This document shows, piece after piece, positions 10,670 through 23,115 of a stretch of DNA of 64,000 nt. Below the pieces are notes generated by a model. That model was not told the origin of the DNA, ran no database searches, and saw only the letters and a list, made by a program, of their open reading frames with translations. The stretch comes from Conus ventricosus (Eukaryota > Mollusca > Gastropoda > Neogastropoda > Conidae): the NCBI GenBank assembly GCA_018398815.1, contig CM031615.1:56234715-56298714 (forward strand), in the 5' to 3' direction. A program made the position numbers and the translations under genes. Each line of letters begins with the position of its first letter. The first letter of the stretch is position 1.

Positions 10670-12240
10670 ATACAAAACAATTGGGACAACGAAGGTGAAT
10701 GAGCAATCACTTATCTTCAATCATTTCAGCGCAGGATAGGCGGTGGAATTTGGTGTTTCGCTAACATTTATTCAAGATTTGTTTAGATTTCTGCCTGCAG
10801 TTGTCTCACTTTGCAAAACGAACAGGCTGACGTTAAAGGTTTGTTCTGATGTTCTTCTTCGAATTACCGTCATTCTTCTGTGTGCATGCCCTAGATGCTT
10901 TCACATTGAGTCTGTGCAAGAGAGCTCCCTTATTCATTTTTCTTGGGTGGTTCAGTAGCACAGTCACAGAGTTCATTTCTTGAACACATTATAATGAACC
11001 GATTTTTTTTCTCTTGCTGCTGTTTTGTTTCATGTGCCTCAGTGTTTTACACTACGTAACAAATGAAGAGAATGAAAATCTAAGCCATACGGGAAGACAG
11101 CAACAACAAAAACGAAAAGGAAAAGTCTGTGATCATAGAGAAAAAATCGAAGTGTATGAATGTATATATATATTGAACTGATAACAAGGAGTTTTAATGC
11201 AGNNNNNNNNNNNNNNNNNNNNNNNNNNNNNNNNNNNNNNNNNNNNNNNNNNNNNNNNNNNNNNNNNNNNNNNNNNNNNNNNNNNNNNNNNNNNNNNNNN
11301 NNATCCTCCGCAATATGTTTTTGTGTCTCGTTAGCGGGCTGTATCATTTGTAACTTATATTGTTGCATCTTGCTTTCGTCAAAGAAGTAAAGAGTGTCAT
11401 TTAGTTTTTAACAATCAAATATTTTGTCCAAAAGTTATATTCATGTACATTCATCCACTTCTGATTGTATGTGTTATTTTTTATTGCTGCTTTCCCTGCC
11501 TTTTTTTAATCGTTTGATAGGGTGTGTAAGCAGATTTTTGTTTTTTGTAGACTTTTGATGACTTTGATCTTCAGTATGCTTGATATGTTTTTGTTTTCAT
11601 TTATTCTTGCCGAATACTTAGTATGAGGCAAGGTATGCAGAGTCTTAAGGCAGACAGCACGCCATCACAAAACAGTCAGTGGCAAGAAAGACAGGCTGGG
11701 GTAGCCATACATGACTGCTAAAATTTGCCCATAAATCTTTTCTGATTAACCACCCGTCCGCCATTGAAAACATCTGTTTAATTTCTGTAAAATTGTATTA
11801 CCTTTGGATTTGTAATTGTGCTAAAATAAGTGTGTTTTATATCAAAGTGTTCCATGTAAGATGTCTGACTATCGTTTATGCCTATGATAAGAAAACGATT
11901 ACGGACTAGTTTTCTGTCGGTTAAAAAAAAAAAAAATGATGAGGGAGATGAATTGTTGTCACACACTTCCTCTTGCCCCTATTGGCTGTGATATGCAGAT
12001 TAACCTGGTGTATAAAGCTAATCTGAGTGTGCTGTACAGAGAGTGTCATTCCATGGCTATTTGTGTGTTCCCATAGTGATAGAGTGTGCAGGTAAACTGT
12101 CAGTAGCAACATGGGGTGTTTGATTTCACTAATAAAATGATGAAACTTGCCTCAACCTTTTCTCACTGTTGTTCTGAATTGCGCATCATCACAGTTTATT
12201 CACAAGTATTTCTTCATGATCAACATTGTGGGTACACTGA
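10670..12240. other. Non-coding stretch including scaffold gap
   Basis: Nothing recognised on either side of the gap at 11203-11302. The sequence is AT-rich, with poly-A/T runs and no splice-bounded conserved exon that I can identify. Confidence 0.4.
11203..11302. other. Assembly gap (100 N)
   Basis: Exactly 100 N, the conventional placeholder for a join of unknown length. Continuity across it cannot be assumed. Confidence 1.
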
Positions 12241-12249
12241 TCTACATAA

Positions 12250-12292
<43 letters not shown>

Positions 12293-12490
12293 ACAGGCAT
12301 GTGTACACATACATGCATGAGTGTGCATAAGCCAGCACACAATTGTATGCGCATATGCAAACACACTAGCACACGCACACACACACATACACACACACTC
12401 ATGCACACACACACACAGGCACATGTATACATGCATGCATGAGTGTGCATGAGCCTGCACACAACATGCGCACATACAAACTCAGGTGTG
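12250..12490. repeat. (CA)n array with an internal 130-bp duplication
   Basis: CA runs alternate with two copies of a block reading acaggcA(c/t)(a/g)TGT followed by catgcatgagtgtgca and ag-cc-gcacaca (about 12291-12340 and 12415-12465). Histidine/threonine or cysteine/valine reading frames through it are repeat translations. Confidence 0.9.
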
Positions 12491-12891
12491 TGCACACTCG
12501 GCATTGTAGAACTGATTTCGAATCTATGCATGGCAACATATTAAAGACGGCCATTGGCGTATTAAGAATGTACAAGATACAAGAATACTTTATTATCTCA
12601 ATTCTGATAAATTACAATCTTACATCAAAGTCATAAGTATGGCATACAATTCTGCTGCATAAATAGTAAAATCCTTTCCAAAGGTTGTTTCAAGTTTAAC
12701 TCTGTTATTACAAATCCGAGCCACTTTCCCCAGATTCTGATACTGACCCATCTGCATAATTTTTTGAATGATTGGGATATCTTGTATGCAAATGTTCTCG
12801 AGCTTAAAACAGCTAGTATATTAAGAGTTTTTATTTTTATCTAAGTGTGCATATTCATAATCAACATTTCCATTTAAATGTTCCCATGGAG

Positions 12892-13630
12892 GCATTCGAT
12901 GAAACAGACGGATTCTCTGATACTCTGAAGAGATGGGACTTGGCCTTTCATCCTGGAAAGTGCCCACTCTGCCTGTGACCCGCAGCAGGAACCCCCCTCC
13001 ACTTTGACTACTGTCTGCACGGCCATATCCTGGAGACCGTCACCAGCGCCAAGTATCTAGGCGTCACCATCTGCAGCGATCTCAGCTGGGACAACGCACA
13101 TCAACCACCTGTGCAAACAAAGCCAACAGGACCTTAGGCTTCCTGCGTCGTAGTATCAAAGTCAACTCCAGGAAATGGCCTACAAGTCCTTTGTGTGAAC
13201 CCATCCTGGAGTACGCCAGCAGCATCTGGGATCCACACACAGAGCAGAACATCAATAAGCTTGAGGCAGTGCAGCGCAGGGCAGCCCGTTTCGTGATGAG
13301 GCGCTACCCAAACAACACCTCTACCCCCACCGCCATGCTTGAAGAACCGAAGTGGACAGACGACGTACAGCACGCCTATCCATGCTGTACAAGATCCATA
13401 ATGACCGGGTCAGCACAGAAGGCATCAAAGCCACCTGCGCCCTGCACCTCCGCGCCGACGCCGCGGTCACGATCTGGCGGTTCACCATTCCGCAGTGCAG
13501 AACGCAGTACAGACAGCAGGCGTTCCTTCCTTGTACCATCAAGGACTGAACGGGCTGCCCCAGGGCGTTGTAGAGGCCAAGACCATCGACTACCTTTGTG
13601 TCAAGGGCCTCCTTTTTTCCATTAAAAGCC
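12892..13630 (+). mobile_element. LINE fragment, reverse transcriptase C-terminal part
   Basis: Shifted frames read, in order: WDLAFHPGKC (about 12940), the phrase ILETVTSAKYLGVTICSDL (about 13030-13085), the phrase EPILEYASSIWDPHTEQN (about 13197-13250), INKLEAVQRRAARFVMRRY, and LPQGVVEAKTID (about 13555-13590). This is the thumb and C-terminal region of a CR1/Jockey-type LINE reverse transcriptase. No endonuclease or catalytic core is present, as expected of a 5'-truncated insertion. Several frameshifts show it is dead. Confidence 0.8.
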
Positions 13631-14214
13631 ACGCCCAGTTTTTGGTTGTTGTTTTTTTTTTCCTTCTGTTCGGACCCCTTGTATAAGTGACAGAATAATC
13701 ATCAAGTTGGTTGTGGTCGCTATCAAGGAAGAAGGAGAAGAAGAAGAGATACTGAAATATCAATATCACAAACTGACCGAACATCGTAAGCATAATTTCA
13801 TACAAGTTTGAGGTACAAACAGATCTTGCTCTCTTTGGAAAATCTTTATCCGAGTCCATGAACATTTCTTCTCTAACCAAATTTTTAAGTGAGAGACTGG
13901 GAACTACAAACTTAGTTACATCCAACTTTCGTTGTTCACCAAGAGGAAGAATGCTTGCCTCTTATGTAGCATTTCAATGTATGTGTGTGTGCCGGAACTC
14001 CCACTCCTAATTTGATAGCTTTGCTGTCCACACTTAATGGCTTCTTTAATAGAGAATTTGGCACAGAAAATAAGCTTTCGGTCTATATATTAATTTTGAT
14101 TATACTGCTGGTAATTTTAAGGATATTTAATCTTTCCCTTGTTTTATGCTACAGATAATCTATGTGAAACCTTCCACCTAAGCTTTGGCGTTAAATATAC
14201 TCGCAAAAATTTAC

Positions 14215-15060
14215 TTTTTGCTCATAAGTTAGCAGGCTACCCTCGAGAGTAAGTGAAGGTAACTCAGGATTATGACCATTTTTAAAACAACATTAAACTT
14301 TTTTTTTGCCTGCAAATTCTAGTCCATTTTCTTTCATGTAAGTAGACAACTTATTCAGTTCATTTTGATAAAGATTTTGTGCATGGATTATTGCCCTCTT
14401 ATTTGAGTGTTTCTTTGAATTAGAAATCATCCAAATAGCTGTATCATCTGCACACTGTACCACATTCATATTTTGTGATAACGATGGTCACCAATAAATA
14501 AAAAAAAATACATAAAAGAAGGGGTCGATGACTGTCCTCGAGGAAATCCCATGTCAGTGTTTGTGAATTAAGACAATGTTACCAATGCTTGTACAGATGG
14601 ACCTTTTGACGAAAAAGCTTTCATGCAAAGAACATTTTACCAGTCATTCCAATGTGCCTTAGTATGTAGAGTAATTACCATGCCAATCTGTCGTATGACC
14701 CCCCCCCCCAAAAAATGTAGCAAGTGTGCTCAAAAGCTTTTTCATCGGAGAATTGTTTTTTGATTTGGTCGTCAGTTTCACTAAGTGATCTGCTGTGCAT
14801 CGACCTTCTCTAAAACCTGCTTGTTGAATTGGGAGTATGTCATTTTTTCTCACAGCAATGTAATAAACATCTGTGCACAATTTTTTAAAAATAATTTGCC
14901 TATGTGAGAAGTCAAAGCTATAGGTCCACAGCTGCTTATCAGTGTCTTTGTTTTGCTTTCTTTCAGAATAGGTAATCACTACCGAACTCTTCCGTATGCT
15001 AGGAATAGTACCTTTTATTCCAACATTTTTTGGAACAAAGAATTAATGCAGTAACGATTC
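14215..15060 (-). mobile_element. Jockey-type LINE fragment, reverse transcriptase core
   Basis: On the minus strand: LPIQQAGFREGRCTADHLVK (about 14840-14785), a damaged motif A near 14730, DMGFPRGQS corresponding to motif B (about 14550), then QCADDTAIWMIS containing the catalytic aspartate pair (about 14460-14425), and LYQNELNKLSTYMKENGLEF (about 14370-14310). This is a different family from the one at 12892-13630. It carries stops and frameshifts, and both ends are ragged. Confidence 0.7.
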
Positions 15061-15099
15061 CCAAGGAGAGGAATGAAAAAGGAGTCGATAAGAGATGCC

Positions 15100-15695
15100 G
15101 TCTAGATCTACCACTGAATTCCGAGTTTAAAAACGGACTCCAGCGCCTCTACCAGATCTGAATATTGAATGGCAACATCAGAAAACGATCATCATGTAAA
15201 GGCATGTCCACCATCTTGTCTGTATTCTTATGCCAGTCTAAGCTGCTTAGCTAGTGTCATAGAGTAGGTTAACTAAATTTAAAATTCTTTCAAGTGTGGA
15301 TATGGGCGCATGTTCTGAACCGCTCTCACGCATAAAAAACTAGGGATCGCCGCTGTCATGACTCGTGTCGCTCAAGGGATTCACTCAAACAACAACTGAA
15401 GTAAATAACGTTAGCCAGATACTACATAAAGAGAAAGATAAGTAACTACCGAGGGCTTCGCTCTCCTAAGACATATCTGGAAAAAAATTAAAGACAGATA
15501 ATGAGCCATAGTAGGCCCAGTACGTTTGCTACAAAACTAAATAATGCAAATACAGCATAGCAAACACTACCTGTAGTTGTGAACGGACTTTAGAGCGTCT
15601 ACCAGTTCTGAATATTGAATGGGAGCATTCAGAAAATGATCATCGAGTAAAGGCTTTATGTCCACGACCTTGTCTTCATTTTATTGTCAAGTCTG
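15100..15695. repeat. Two direct copies of a 110-bp sequence, 470 bp apart
   Basis: About 15127-15243 and 15587-15695 share acggact, agcg(c/t)ctaccag, tctgaatattgaatgg, cagaaaa(c/t)gatcat, gtaaaggc, atgtccac and cttgtct. Neither has a coding signature, and the intervening 340 bases hold nothing recognised. Confidence 0.75.
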
Positions 15696-15699
15696 CCAG

Positions 15700-16215
15700 C
15701 CTAGGCAGCGTGTTACTGGCATACATCCACCTCAGAGGTCTGCTAAAAACAACAGCAGAACTCTGCGGAAAAATAAAGATAATTTCCATGCAAACTTCAA
15801 GGAAACAGTAGGATTACAGAATTTCGCATTTTGTAAGGACAGTTTTAGCATAACTGGAACTATATCGACGAGGACGAAACACCAATTCGGGAACAAAACT
15901 ACGTAGTCGTGGCGCACAGTGATTTCGGCTTGCTCAGTGGCCAGGTAGGCCTGGGAGATTGGTGAGCCGCACAAAGAGCGCGTGCAATCATCATGATGTG
16001 ACCAGGCTGTAGTGTCGTCTTTGGCTGCTACAGTTTACCGAAATCAAAAACCAGACTTTAAAATTTCAGAACGTAAGTACACCGTCCGTCATTAAAGCGA
16101 ACTGAGGTACCTTTTTCAGCAGTTATGCATCTGTTTTCTAGTTGTTAAAACAAGAGCAAAAAACAGAGTGACTGCGTCTCCAAAAGAGAGAACTAAAACA
16201 ACAAAAAAACTTGTT
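15700..16215. other. Non-coding stretch, nothing recognised
   Basis: The plus-strand frame at 15658-15906 is open but matches no family I know and overlaps the repeat to its left. Confidence 0.4.
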
Positions 16216-16224
16216 TAACCGCCG

Positions 16225-16340
16225 CGCGAGGTTGCATGGCTGTGGGCTGCACAGTCACGGTGTTGTTGCGAGACTGGAACAGCCTTCCTGCTGAGGTTGC
16301 CCTCAGCCCTACCCTGGAGGGCTTCAAATCCCAAATCTGA
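16225..16340 (+). mobile_element. LINE C-terminal tail fragment
   Basis: One plus-strand frame reads LLRDWNSLPAEVALSPTLE and then GFKSQI before a TGA at about 16338. WNSLP...V...PTL..FK is the recurring C-terminal signature of CR1/Jockey-type LINE polyproteins. Only the last 40 or so residues remain. A C-rich run (about 16346-16390) follows. Confidence 0.65.
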
Positions 16341-16999
16341 TCCACACCCCTCCCCCCCCCCCCTCCCCCATCATCCCCCCCCCCCCCCGGCCCAGCGAAC
16401 AATAACTCCGGCAACTTCAACTTCATGCAAACCCCCTATATAGTGTAGTCATCCTGTGACAAAATTAACTATGACCCAAAACTAATTGTTACAAAAAGTT
16501 TCTCTTTTGCATCATGTTTACTAAGACATGTCTGCATATTGTAAAAATTATAATTGTGTGCACCTCTGCATATTTGATTTATGATGGTTTGATTACGTCA
16601 TACATATTAACCATGTGACCCGACATATTTTGCTGAAACCTTGTCATGTTGCATCTCATTCGAAAGATCTCAGGAAGAAGGTTCCAGTTAACGAAAAAAA
16701 ATACAGTTGTAATGTTAATGATTACAAATAATACCATTTAACATTGTCAGGGCGGATCAGTGAGGGTCAAAGGGAGGGGGGGGGGGCAGACTAGTTCGGT
16801 ACATAACTTTGGTGAGGCTTTTTTTTTTATAGGAACATCGTAAAGTTTTGGAGGGTGCAGAAAAGACGAGGATGGGATGCATGCACACCCAGCACACAGA
16901 GACAGCCAGGGTATTAACTAGAAGGCTTGACGAAATCAAGAAACAAAGGAACTTACTTAGTCATAGTCTATGGCACGTACTGCACTGGCGAGTTGGAAC

Positions 17000-19890
17000 A
17001 GCTAATGCCGGAACATTCTCCGCAGCTAGGTGTGCACTCAAGTCCATGTTTTCTGCAGCCTGATTACTTGTAGCAAGTCTGCTGGTGCTGCTGGTAGATC
17101 CGTTGTGACTGGCACCAACTTCCCGTGTTCAAGTCTCCAACCACATTGTGTCGGTTCTACTGACAGTTTGCCTCCCAGCTTGTTCATCATTGAAGGTACA
17201 AATAGCAGACTTGGTAAAAGAGTTGTGTCCAGCTGCAGAAAGGTATGGGAGCATTTCTCGTACGACAGACAGATGAAGGAGCCAATTTCCAGTTCTTTCA
17301 GCCTTCAGAAAACGTTTCAGTATGTCAACCATAGCCATGTATTGGAGCCAGAGTTCACTCGTTCTGCCAATGAGTGACAATTTCTTGCTGTTAAGTTTAC
17401 TGGCAATCCAGTTGAGACAATCGTTGTTCTTGACTGAATCTGGTGTCACTGCACCCTTCAAAAGTTGACTGTGGAGGGCAGACACCATTTGAAGATCTTC
17501 CTTATCATGGAGTTCATTCAAGGCATTTGATATTACTGTACCCACATCTTCAGGTACGTCAGATGTGCAAACTAGTTGTAGTTGTTTCACCATTCAGTTC
17601 CAGATCACTCTTTTGTGCCTCATTTTGGGAGAGGTCTGCCTCAGCTTGAATGTTTACTGAAGTTTCAGATGGCAGTTGGGCATGCAAGGTTTCCTCTTTT
17701 TCACAATCAGTTCCTTGTGACTCATGCTCCACTGACATCGGAGAAGCAGGGAGAACATCTGTAGACACGTGCAGCAAAGTGGACTGTTCCTGGATTTCAT
17801 TTTGATCTATTTCAGTCTGGCATTTGGGATGTGGCAAAGGCACACCAAATGTGTCTGACATCAACAGTGCATTTAATGCTGCATCAAGAAGAATGTGTCC
17901 ACGAACTGCACGTTGTACACCCTTTCCTTGAAGCATTGCACTCACAGAATGTGAAGCGTACACAGTCGACAGCACTTCATGAAGACCAGTTTCTTCCATC
18001 AAAGGCCCAATACATGCAAGAAAACTCATTTCAAGATGAAACGGCCCAAGCCGAAGGACAATGGCTTGAAGGTCACTGTGTGCTGTTCACCAGAGATGAT
18101 ACTCAGAGCCTTCCACCATAGAGGCTGATCAAATGTCAGCACTGGTGTTGACTTATTGTGCTTTGCTTCAGCACAAATGAAACACAGTGTAGAATAATAC
18201 ATGTTTTGTCACCGGGATTCATGTCTATCATCGCATGAATATGACTGATGACTGTCCTGGAAAACTTTCATGGTGAACAGCTTGCATGACTCCAGACCAA
18301 GACGGTCTGTTTGGATGTAGCAGCCAGCAAGCTTTCCACAACAAGTCAACTTCTGATGTCGGATCTTTAACAAATGCATTTGTCAGACTCTCAAACTTCA
18401 GTGTCATCAAACCAAGGCATTCCTCTTTGTAGTATTTGATGTCAATCTTTGCCTTGTTGACGATCTCTTCTGTCCTGACATCAGCTTGCCTTTCTCACCT
18501 GCACTGTGCTATTCATTCTGGGAGTAACCGAGGCAATAATCCCATGCCATGGAAAGTGTTGAATCCATCAAGTGTAGCCGTGTTGTGATCTACGTTGTCT
18601 GCCATGTACTGGATAAAATGACCCTCAGGTGCTGATGCAACATTGTGGTCAGACACAGCAGCAATTCATCTCATAGGTCATGGACCTCACTGTATGACAC
18701 ACTAAAACCAAGAGAGTACAAAGTGTCCACTAGGAACTTGGAATTAAAACAATGGTGCATTTGGACTGCTAATCCAATCTGCAAGGGCATATGAGAACAC
18801 GTGGGCGAGCTGCTTGCATAATTACTTGGCCTGTTGATGCTACTTTCAAGTCTGTGTCCTTTCCACTGAAAATAGTCTTCAGCAAAAGCTGCAACGAATC
18901 GGGAACAAAGTTTAAGTTTGCTGAAAGTGACGCAATATCATCTTTGTTGGGATACAGTGCACGAGTCGTAGGCAAGGCTTTAATGTCACTTTTGATGAGT
19001 TCTGCTGCTGTTTCTATGATGCATTTCTTCTGTGTCTCCTCATCACACATTTGTTGTGAATAAAATGTGTGCAAGATAGATGATGCTGTTTTCCTGAATG
19101 TAACAACATTAGCTTTTCCATTCAGTTCTGTGATGATGAGTTCTTCACCAAAATGTTTCCTAAGCTCTTCCTTCATCTTTGGATGACTGTAGGAATCGCC
19201 GTCATTATATTCTTTCATTTTGTTGATGAGGTCACCAACAGTAATTTGTTCATTATCATTGTCAAGAATAAAACCAGCGACCTTTTCAAAGGCATATGCC
19301 TTTTTCTCATCTCTAGGGCCGTCCAAGCTTTATTCTTTTTTCATCTTTGTCTGAAGAAAAAGACTTAGGAAGTCTTTTCCTACTTCTAAAATGAACACTA
19401 CATGTCTGATGATAAACGCATCAGCAGCTGGCATATCAGAAACAAACTCTAGTCTGCTTTTCACAGTGTCTGCCCATTCATCTCCACACTGTGAACATAC
19501 TTTAGCAATTGAGCTTTGAAAGTCAAGTGTTCTCACTGATGCACCTTCAGGCCACTGCGTGCATTGAGCTCTGCAGGAGTCCCACAAAAAAGACAACATT
19601 TGGCAAAGTCAAAGGGTTGGTTTTGCGAACGTAGGTTCTGTGCAATATTTATTGCAGATGAAGACTCTTGTTTTTTCTTTGATAACTTTGAATGTTGTGC
19701 TTATTAGTAAAATTGCGACGGCATTCTTCATGTACTGCTTGTCCTTCAGACACAAGAATAGTCTCACCACGCTCTTCACTTGCTCTGTTAATGGAGTCTC
19801 TTCCTTTAGCTGTTGGCACAACAATCTTCCCACCAGCATCCAGGGCACCTCCACACAGCACGCACACCTCCATATTCTGCTAAGGCCCAT
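17000..19890 (-). pseudogene. Broken copy of an unnamed multidomain family with Cys/His motifs
   Basis: Minus-strand fragments in order: an N-terminal motif C-x2-C...VHEEC (19873-19649, start ATG 19873); FDFAKCCLFCGTPAEL with a second C-x2-C (19613-19561), followed after a frameshift by its H-x3-C partner near 19400; a long open block 19326-18769 with ITELNGKANVVTFRKTA, IETAAELIKSDIK and DLKVASTGQ; then MADNVDHN and GFNTFHGMG (about 18600), LLHPNRPSWSGVMQAVHH (about 18330), MSFLACIG and RAVRGHILLDAALNA (18029-17860), and SELWLQYMAMVDILKRFLKA with GNWLLHLSVV (17350-17250). I recognise these phrases from many uncharacterised proteins of corals, molluscs and fish, but know no assigned function. 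Intronless layout and multicopy habit suggest a mobile-element gene. The C-terminal third is missing. Confidence 0.6.
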
Positions 19891-20037
19891 TCCTGTAAAG
19901 ATTTCACAAATTGTATCAGATATCTAGGTCAGGAAATTCTTATTGTTATGTCATTTACTGGTGTTTTGTACACCTACATTCTTCTCTGTCCATGCAAAAA
20001 ATGGCTCACTTTTTTCATTTTGATACATGCACACAAC

Positions 20038-20155
20038 GCGCGCACACACACACACACACCAAACAAACCCATCCACCACGTGCACACGCCTGTCTCCATT
20101 CCTATCAGCAAATCTCCATTTATAATAATAATAATAATAATAATAAAAATAATGT
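20038..20155. repeat. (CA)n and (ATA)n microsatellites
   Basis: CA run at about 20043-20060 and ATA/TAA run at about 20120-20150. Confidence 0.9.
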
Positions 20156-22959
20156 TATTAAAATAATTTTGAGTTGAACTATTGATGCAGTTAGTAATTT
20201 CATTCGAAATAATCATCAAGAACAAAAATGGTGATGAGCAAGATAATTATTACAAAACAACATAAAGAGGAAGCACGCGAACACTTACGATATTTTGATA
20301 CTCTTGATTTACCATACTTATAGCAAAGACTTTTACTTCTTTTTGCTTATCAATCGCAATAAGACAAAGAAACCCCCGGCCCCAAAAAGTGTGTTGGATG
20401 AGTGTTAAAAAATTTTTAAAAAGCAAACTAGAGCAAAGGGAAAGAATAAACGTACTTACCAAGCATTTTGATCCCGAACGGCTCCCAAACGAAAACGGCG
20501 TTTGCGGGAAAAAAAGTTTCTGCATGCCCGACTTTTTTTTGGGCCTCGCGAAACAAAGGGGTTTGACCTTGGGTCGGCTTTTAAAAGGCCGGTGGCTCCC
20601 TCGGGGTTTCAGAAACAGAAAATGAGGGCCCAAAAAACACATTTTAAAAAACCAAAATTCCAAATTATGCAAAAAACCCGTCGGAATTATTTTTTGGGTT
20701 GACAGTTATGCAGAAATTTTAAAAATCTATCATATCCATTAAAAAAAAATTTTTGTTTTTTTAGTTTTACCCCATTTTTTCCGGTGTAACAAAAAAAGTT
20801 ACAAAAAACTTGAAAATGATGAAGGCGGTGTCAAAAAAGGGGAACAAAAGAAAAGAGTTTAAATGAAACCATCCGAATTTTTTCTCCCATTTTTCTTTTT
20901 TGATGCATTTGTTTTTTCTTAAAAATTTCCCCCCCCACCCCCCCCCCCCCCAACCCCAACAGTGAAAAATCCGCCCAAATGTAAACCCCCCCCCCCTTTA
21001 AAATTTTTTTAAACCCCCTGAAAATTATAATTGAAACCAAAAAACAAAAAAAAAAGTTTAATTTTTCCGGGTTCGGGGCCCTTTAGATCCCGATTTTCCC
21101 GGGGCCCTTTTTGTGAAAAGCCCCCCCTTTTTGTGTCACCGTGTCTTACCTGCCACTGGGAAAGGCGCTAAAAAGAAAACCGTTCGATTGAAAAACCCGG
21201 TTTTGTGTCTTTTAAGTTTGTGTGCAGTCGTTAAAAAAAATTTTTAGAAAAGCACCGGGAAAAGGGCTCTTTTTTAAACATTTTATTTCCCGCTGTTCCC
21301 CAGTCGATGTCAAACAAACAGTTATTTTCCAGCGCGATGCTGATTTACCCCCAAAACGCCAAATTTCAGTGGAATCCAAGACAAATCAGATCAAACGACT
21401 AAATTTAATTTGGGAAGGAAAATTTTCCGTTCAAAAGTGCTTTTTTTTAAATTGGCATCTTATCTTTTCATTTTTAAAAGGCCGGGGATTTCAGACAAAT
21501 CGTTTTGTGTGTTAACTTTTTGGAAACAAACAAAAAAAAAAGAAAAAACTTTTAAACCAAAAAAGTCTTTAAAAATTTTCCCCCGCTTTAAAAAAGCCGG
21601 ATGGGTATTATGCGACGGGGGCTTGGGCAAGAAAAATTTTCCGGTCGGGTTTTGAACCCTTTCCCTTTCCCCTTCTTCCTTCTTCCAAAAAACGGGTTCA
21701 TCAAAAACGAGGGGTCACCAAGGCATTTTTTAAAAAGTAAAATAAAATGGCTTTAAGTATGCGACTCAGGATTTTGGGCCCCTGGAGCAAATTTTGGCAA
21801 AAAGGGGGTTCCCCACTCGATATTCACAGGTGAAATTTTTCGGGGGGGCTTACACCGTTACAGTTAAGTTACACCTCACAGCGAAAAGGGTTTAAATTCC
21901 CCCAAGGAAACCATTCGGGTTTAAATTTTGGGATTGTTGCCAGATGCTGGGGAAAAATATCGGCCCTTTAAAAGGCAAGTGTTCCCCCAGATTTGGGTTT
22001 AAACCAACGTTTTCCGGCAGGGGTTTTTCCCAAATTTCGGTTGAAAGGGATGAGAGTGTGTCCCGTTCTTGTTTAAATTCGGAAAAAATTTGGGAAAGTA
22101 TAAACCGTACTATTTTGGCCTGCTTAGCCGAGTCAGTGATTCCGTGTTTCATCTCACTGTCAAGTGAAACCCTGTCTTGTTGGGGCTGAAAAGGTTTTTT
22201 TCCCCACCCTTTATGAAGCATGAAAATTAATTGAAATATTTTTTTAAATACGCAAAAAACAAAACAATAACGAAAAACAACAAAAAACACAAACACACAC
22301 AAAAACACACACTTGCGAAACGCCCACCCCGCACGCACGCAGCCGCACGCACACCACCACAAAAACCACACACACAAAAACAACACACACACAAAACACA
22401 CACACACACTATCCTTGCCCCCACTTAAACCCCCAGTTACCTTCCTGCCCCCAGTCCCCCCTCTACCCTACAGCTTCCAAAAAACAAATAAAAAAAAGCC
22501 CCGGGACCCTTGGATAAAAGGGAAAATTTTCACAAAGACTGAAAAAATACACAAATCCATAAGTGTTTTACAACATTTCGCAGGGGAATATGATAGGGCA
22601 ATCTTCCTTACCCCCCCCTCCCCCCCCCCCCCCCCCATTCCCCCCCCCCAAAAAAAAAAAATTTAGTGATGTGCATTTTTTTCCTTTTAAAACTTAAAAA
22701 AAGCTTTCAAAATCAATTTTTTGTGCCCTTTTCTTGATTTTTTTAATGATTTTTTTTCCCCCCCCCCCCCTTTTTTAAAAAAAAATTTTTTTGTTTTTTT
22801 AATAAGTTCTGTCCCTTTCCATTTTTTCCCTTTCAGGGAATTTGGGTTTTGCCAATTTTGTTTATTTTTGGTTATCAAAATTTTTGAAACAAAAATCATT
22901 CTTTTTAAAAGCTTTTTTTTTTCTTAAACTTTCTAAAATTTTCTTTCTTTTTTGCTTAC

Positions 22960-23115
22960 GCAGGCTGATACCCCCGCGGACACTCCCTGAAATGGGCCAG
23001 GCAGTGGATTTTTGGCGTGTAGGACCTTTTTTATCCCGCCTTTTAAAGGAGCCATACTCCATTTTTGGGGGAAAGGGGGCCCTGTATGTGTCACGTGTCA
23101 TCCATACCAAGGGAA
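22960..23115 (+). repeat. Dispersed repeat fragment, also at 61255-61375
   Basis: Shares acgcaggctgata, a ctg(a/c)-rich word, ggcaggcagtgga-like sequence, tttttatcccgcc and agccatactccat with 61255-61375. The phrase ending in CCCGCCAT...CAGCCATACTCC is one I associate with an abundant gastropod repeat. Confidence 0.6.
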
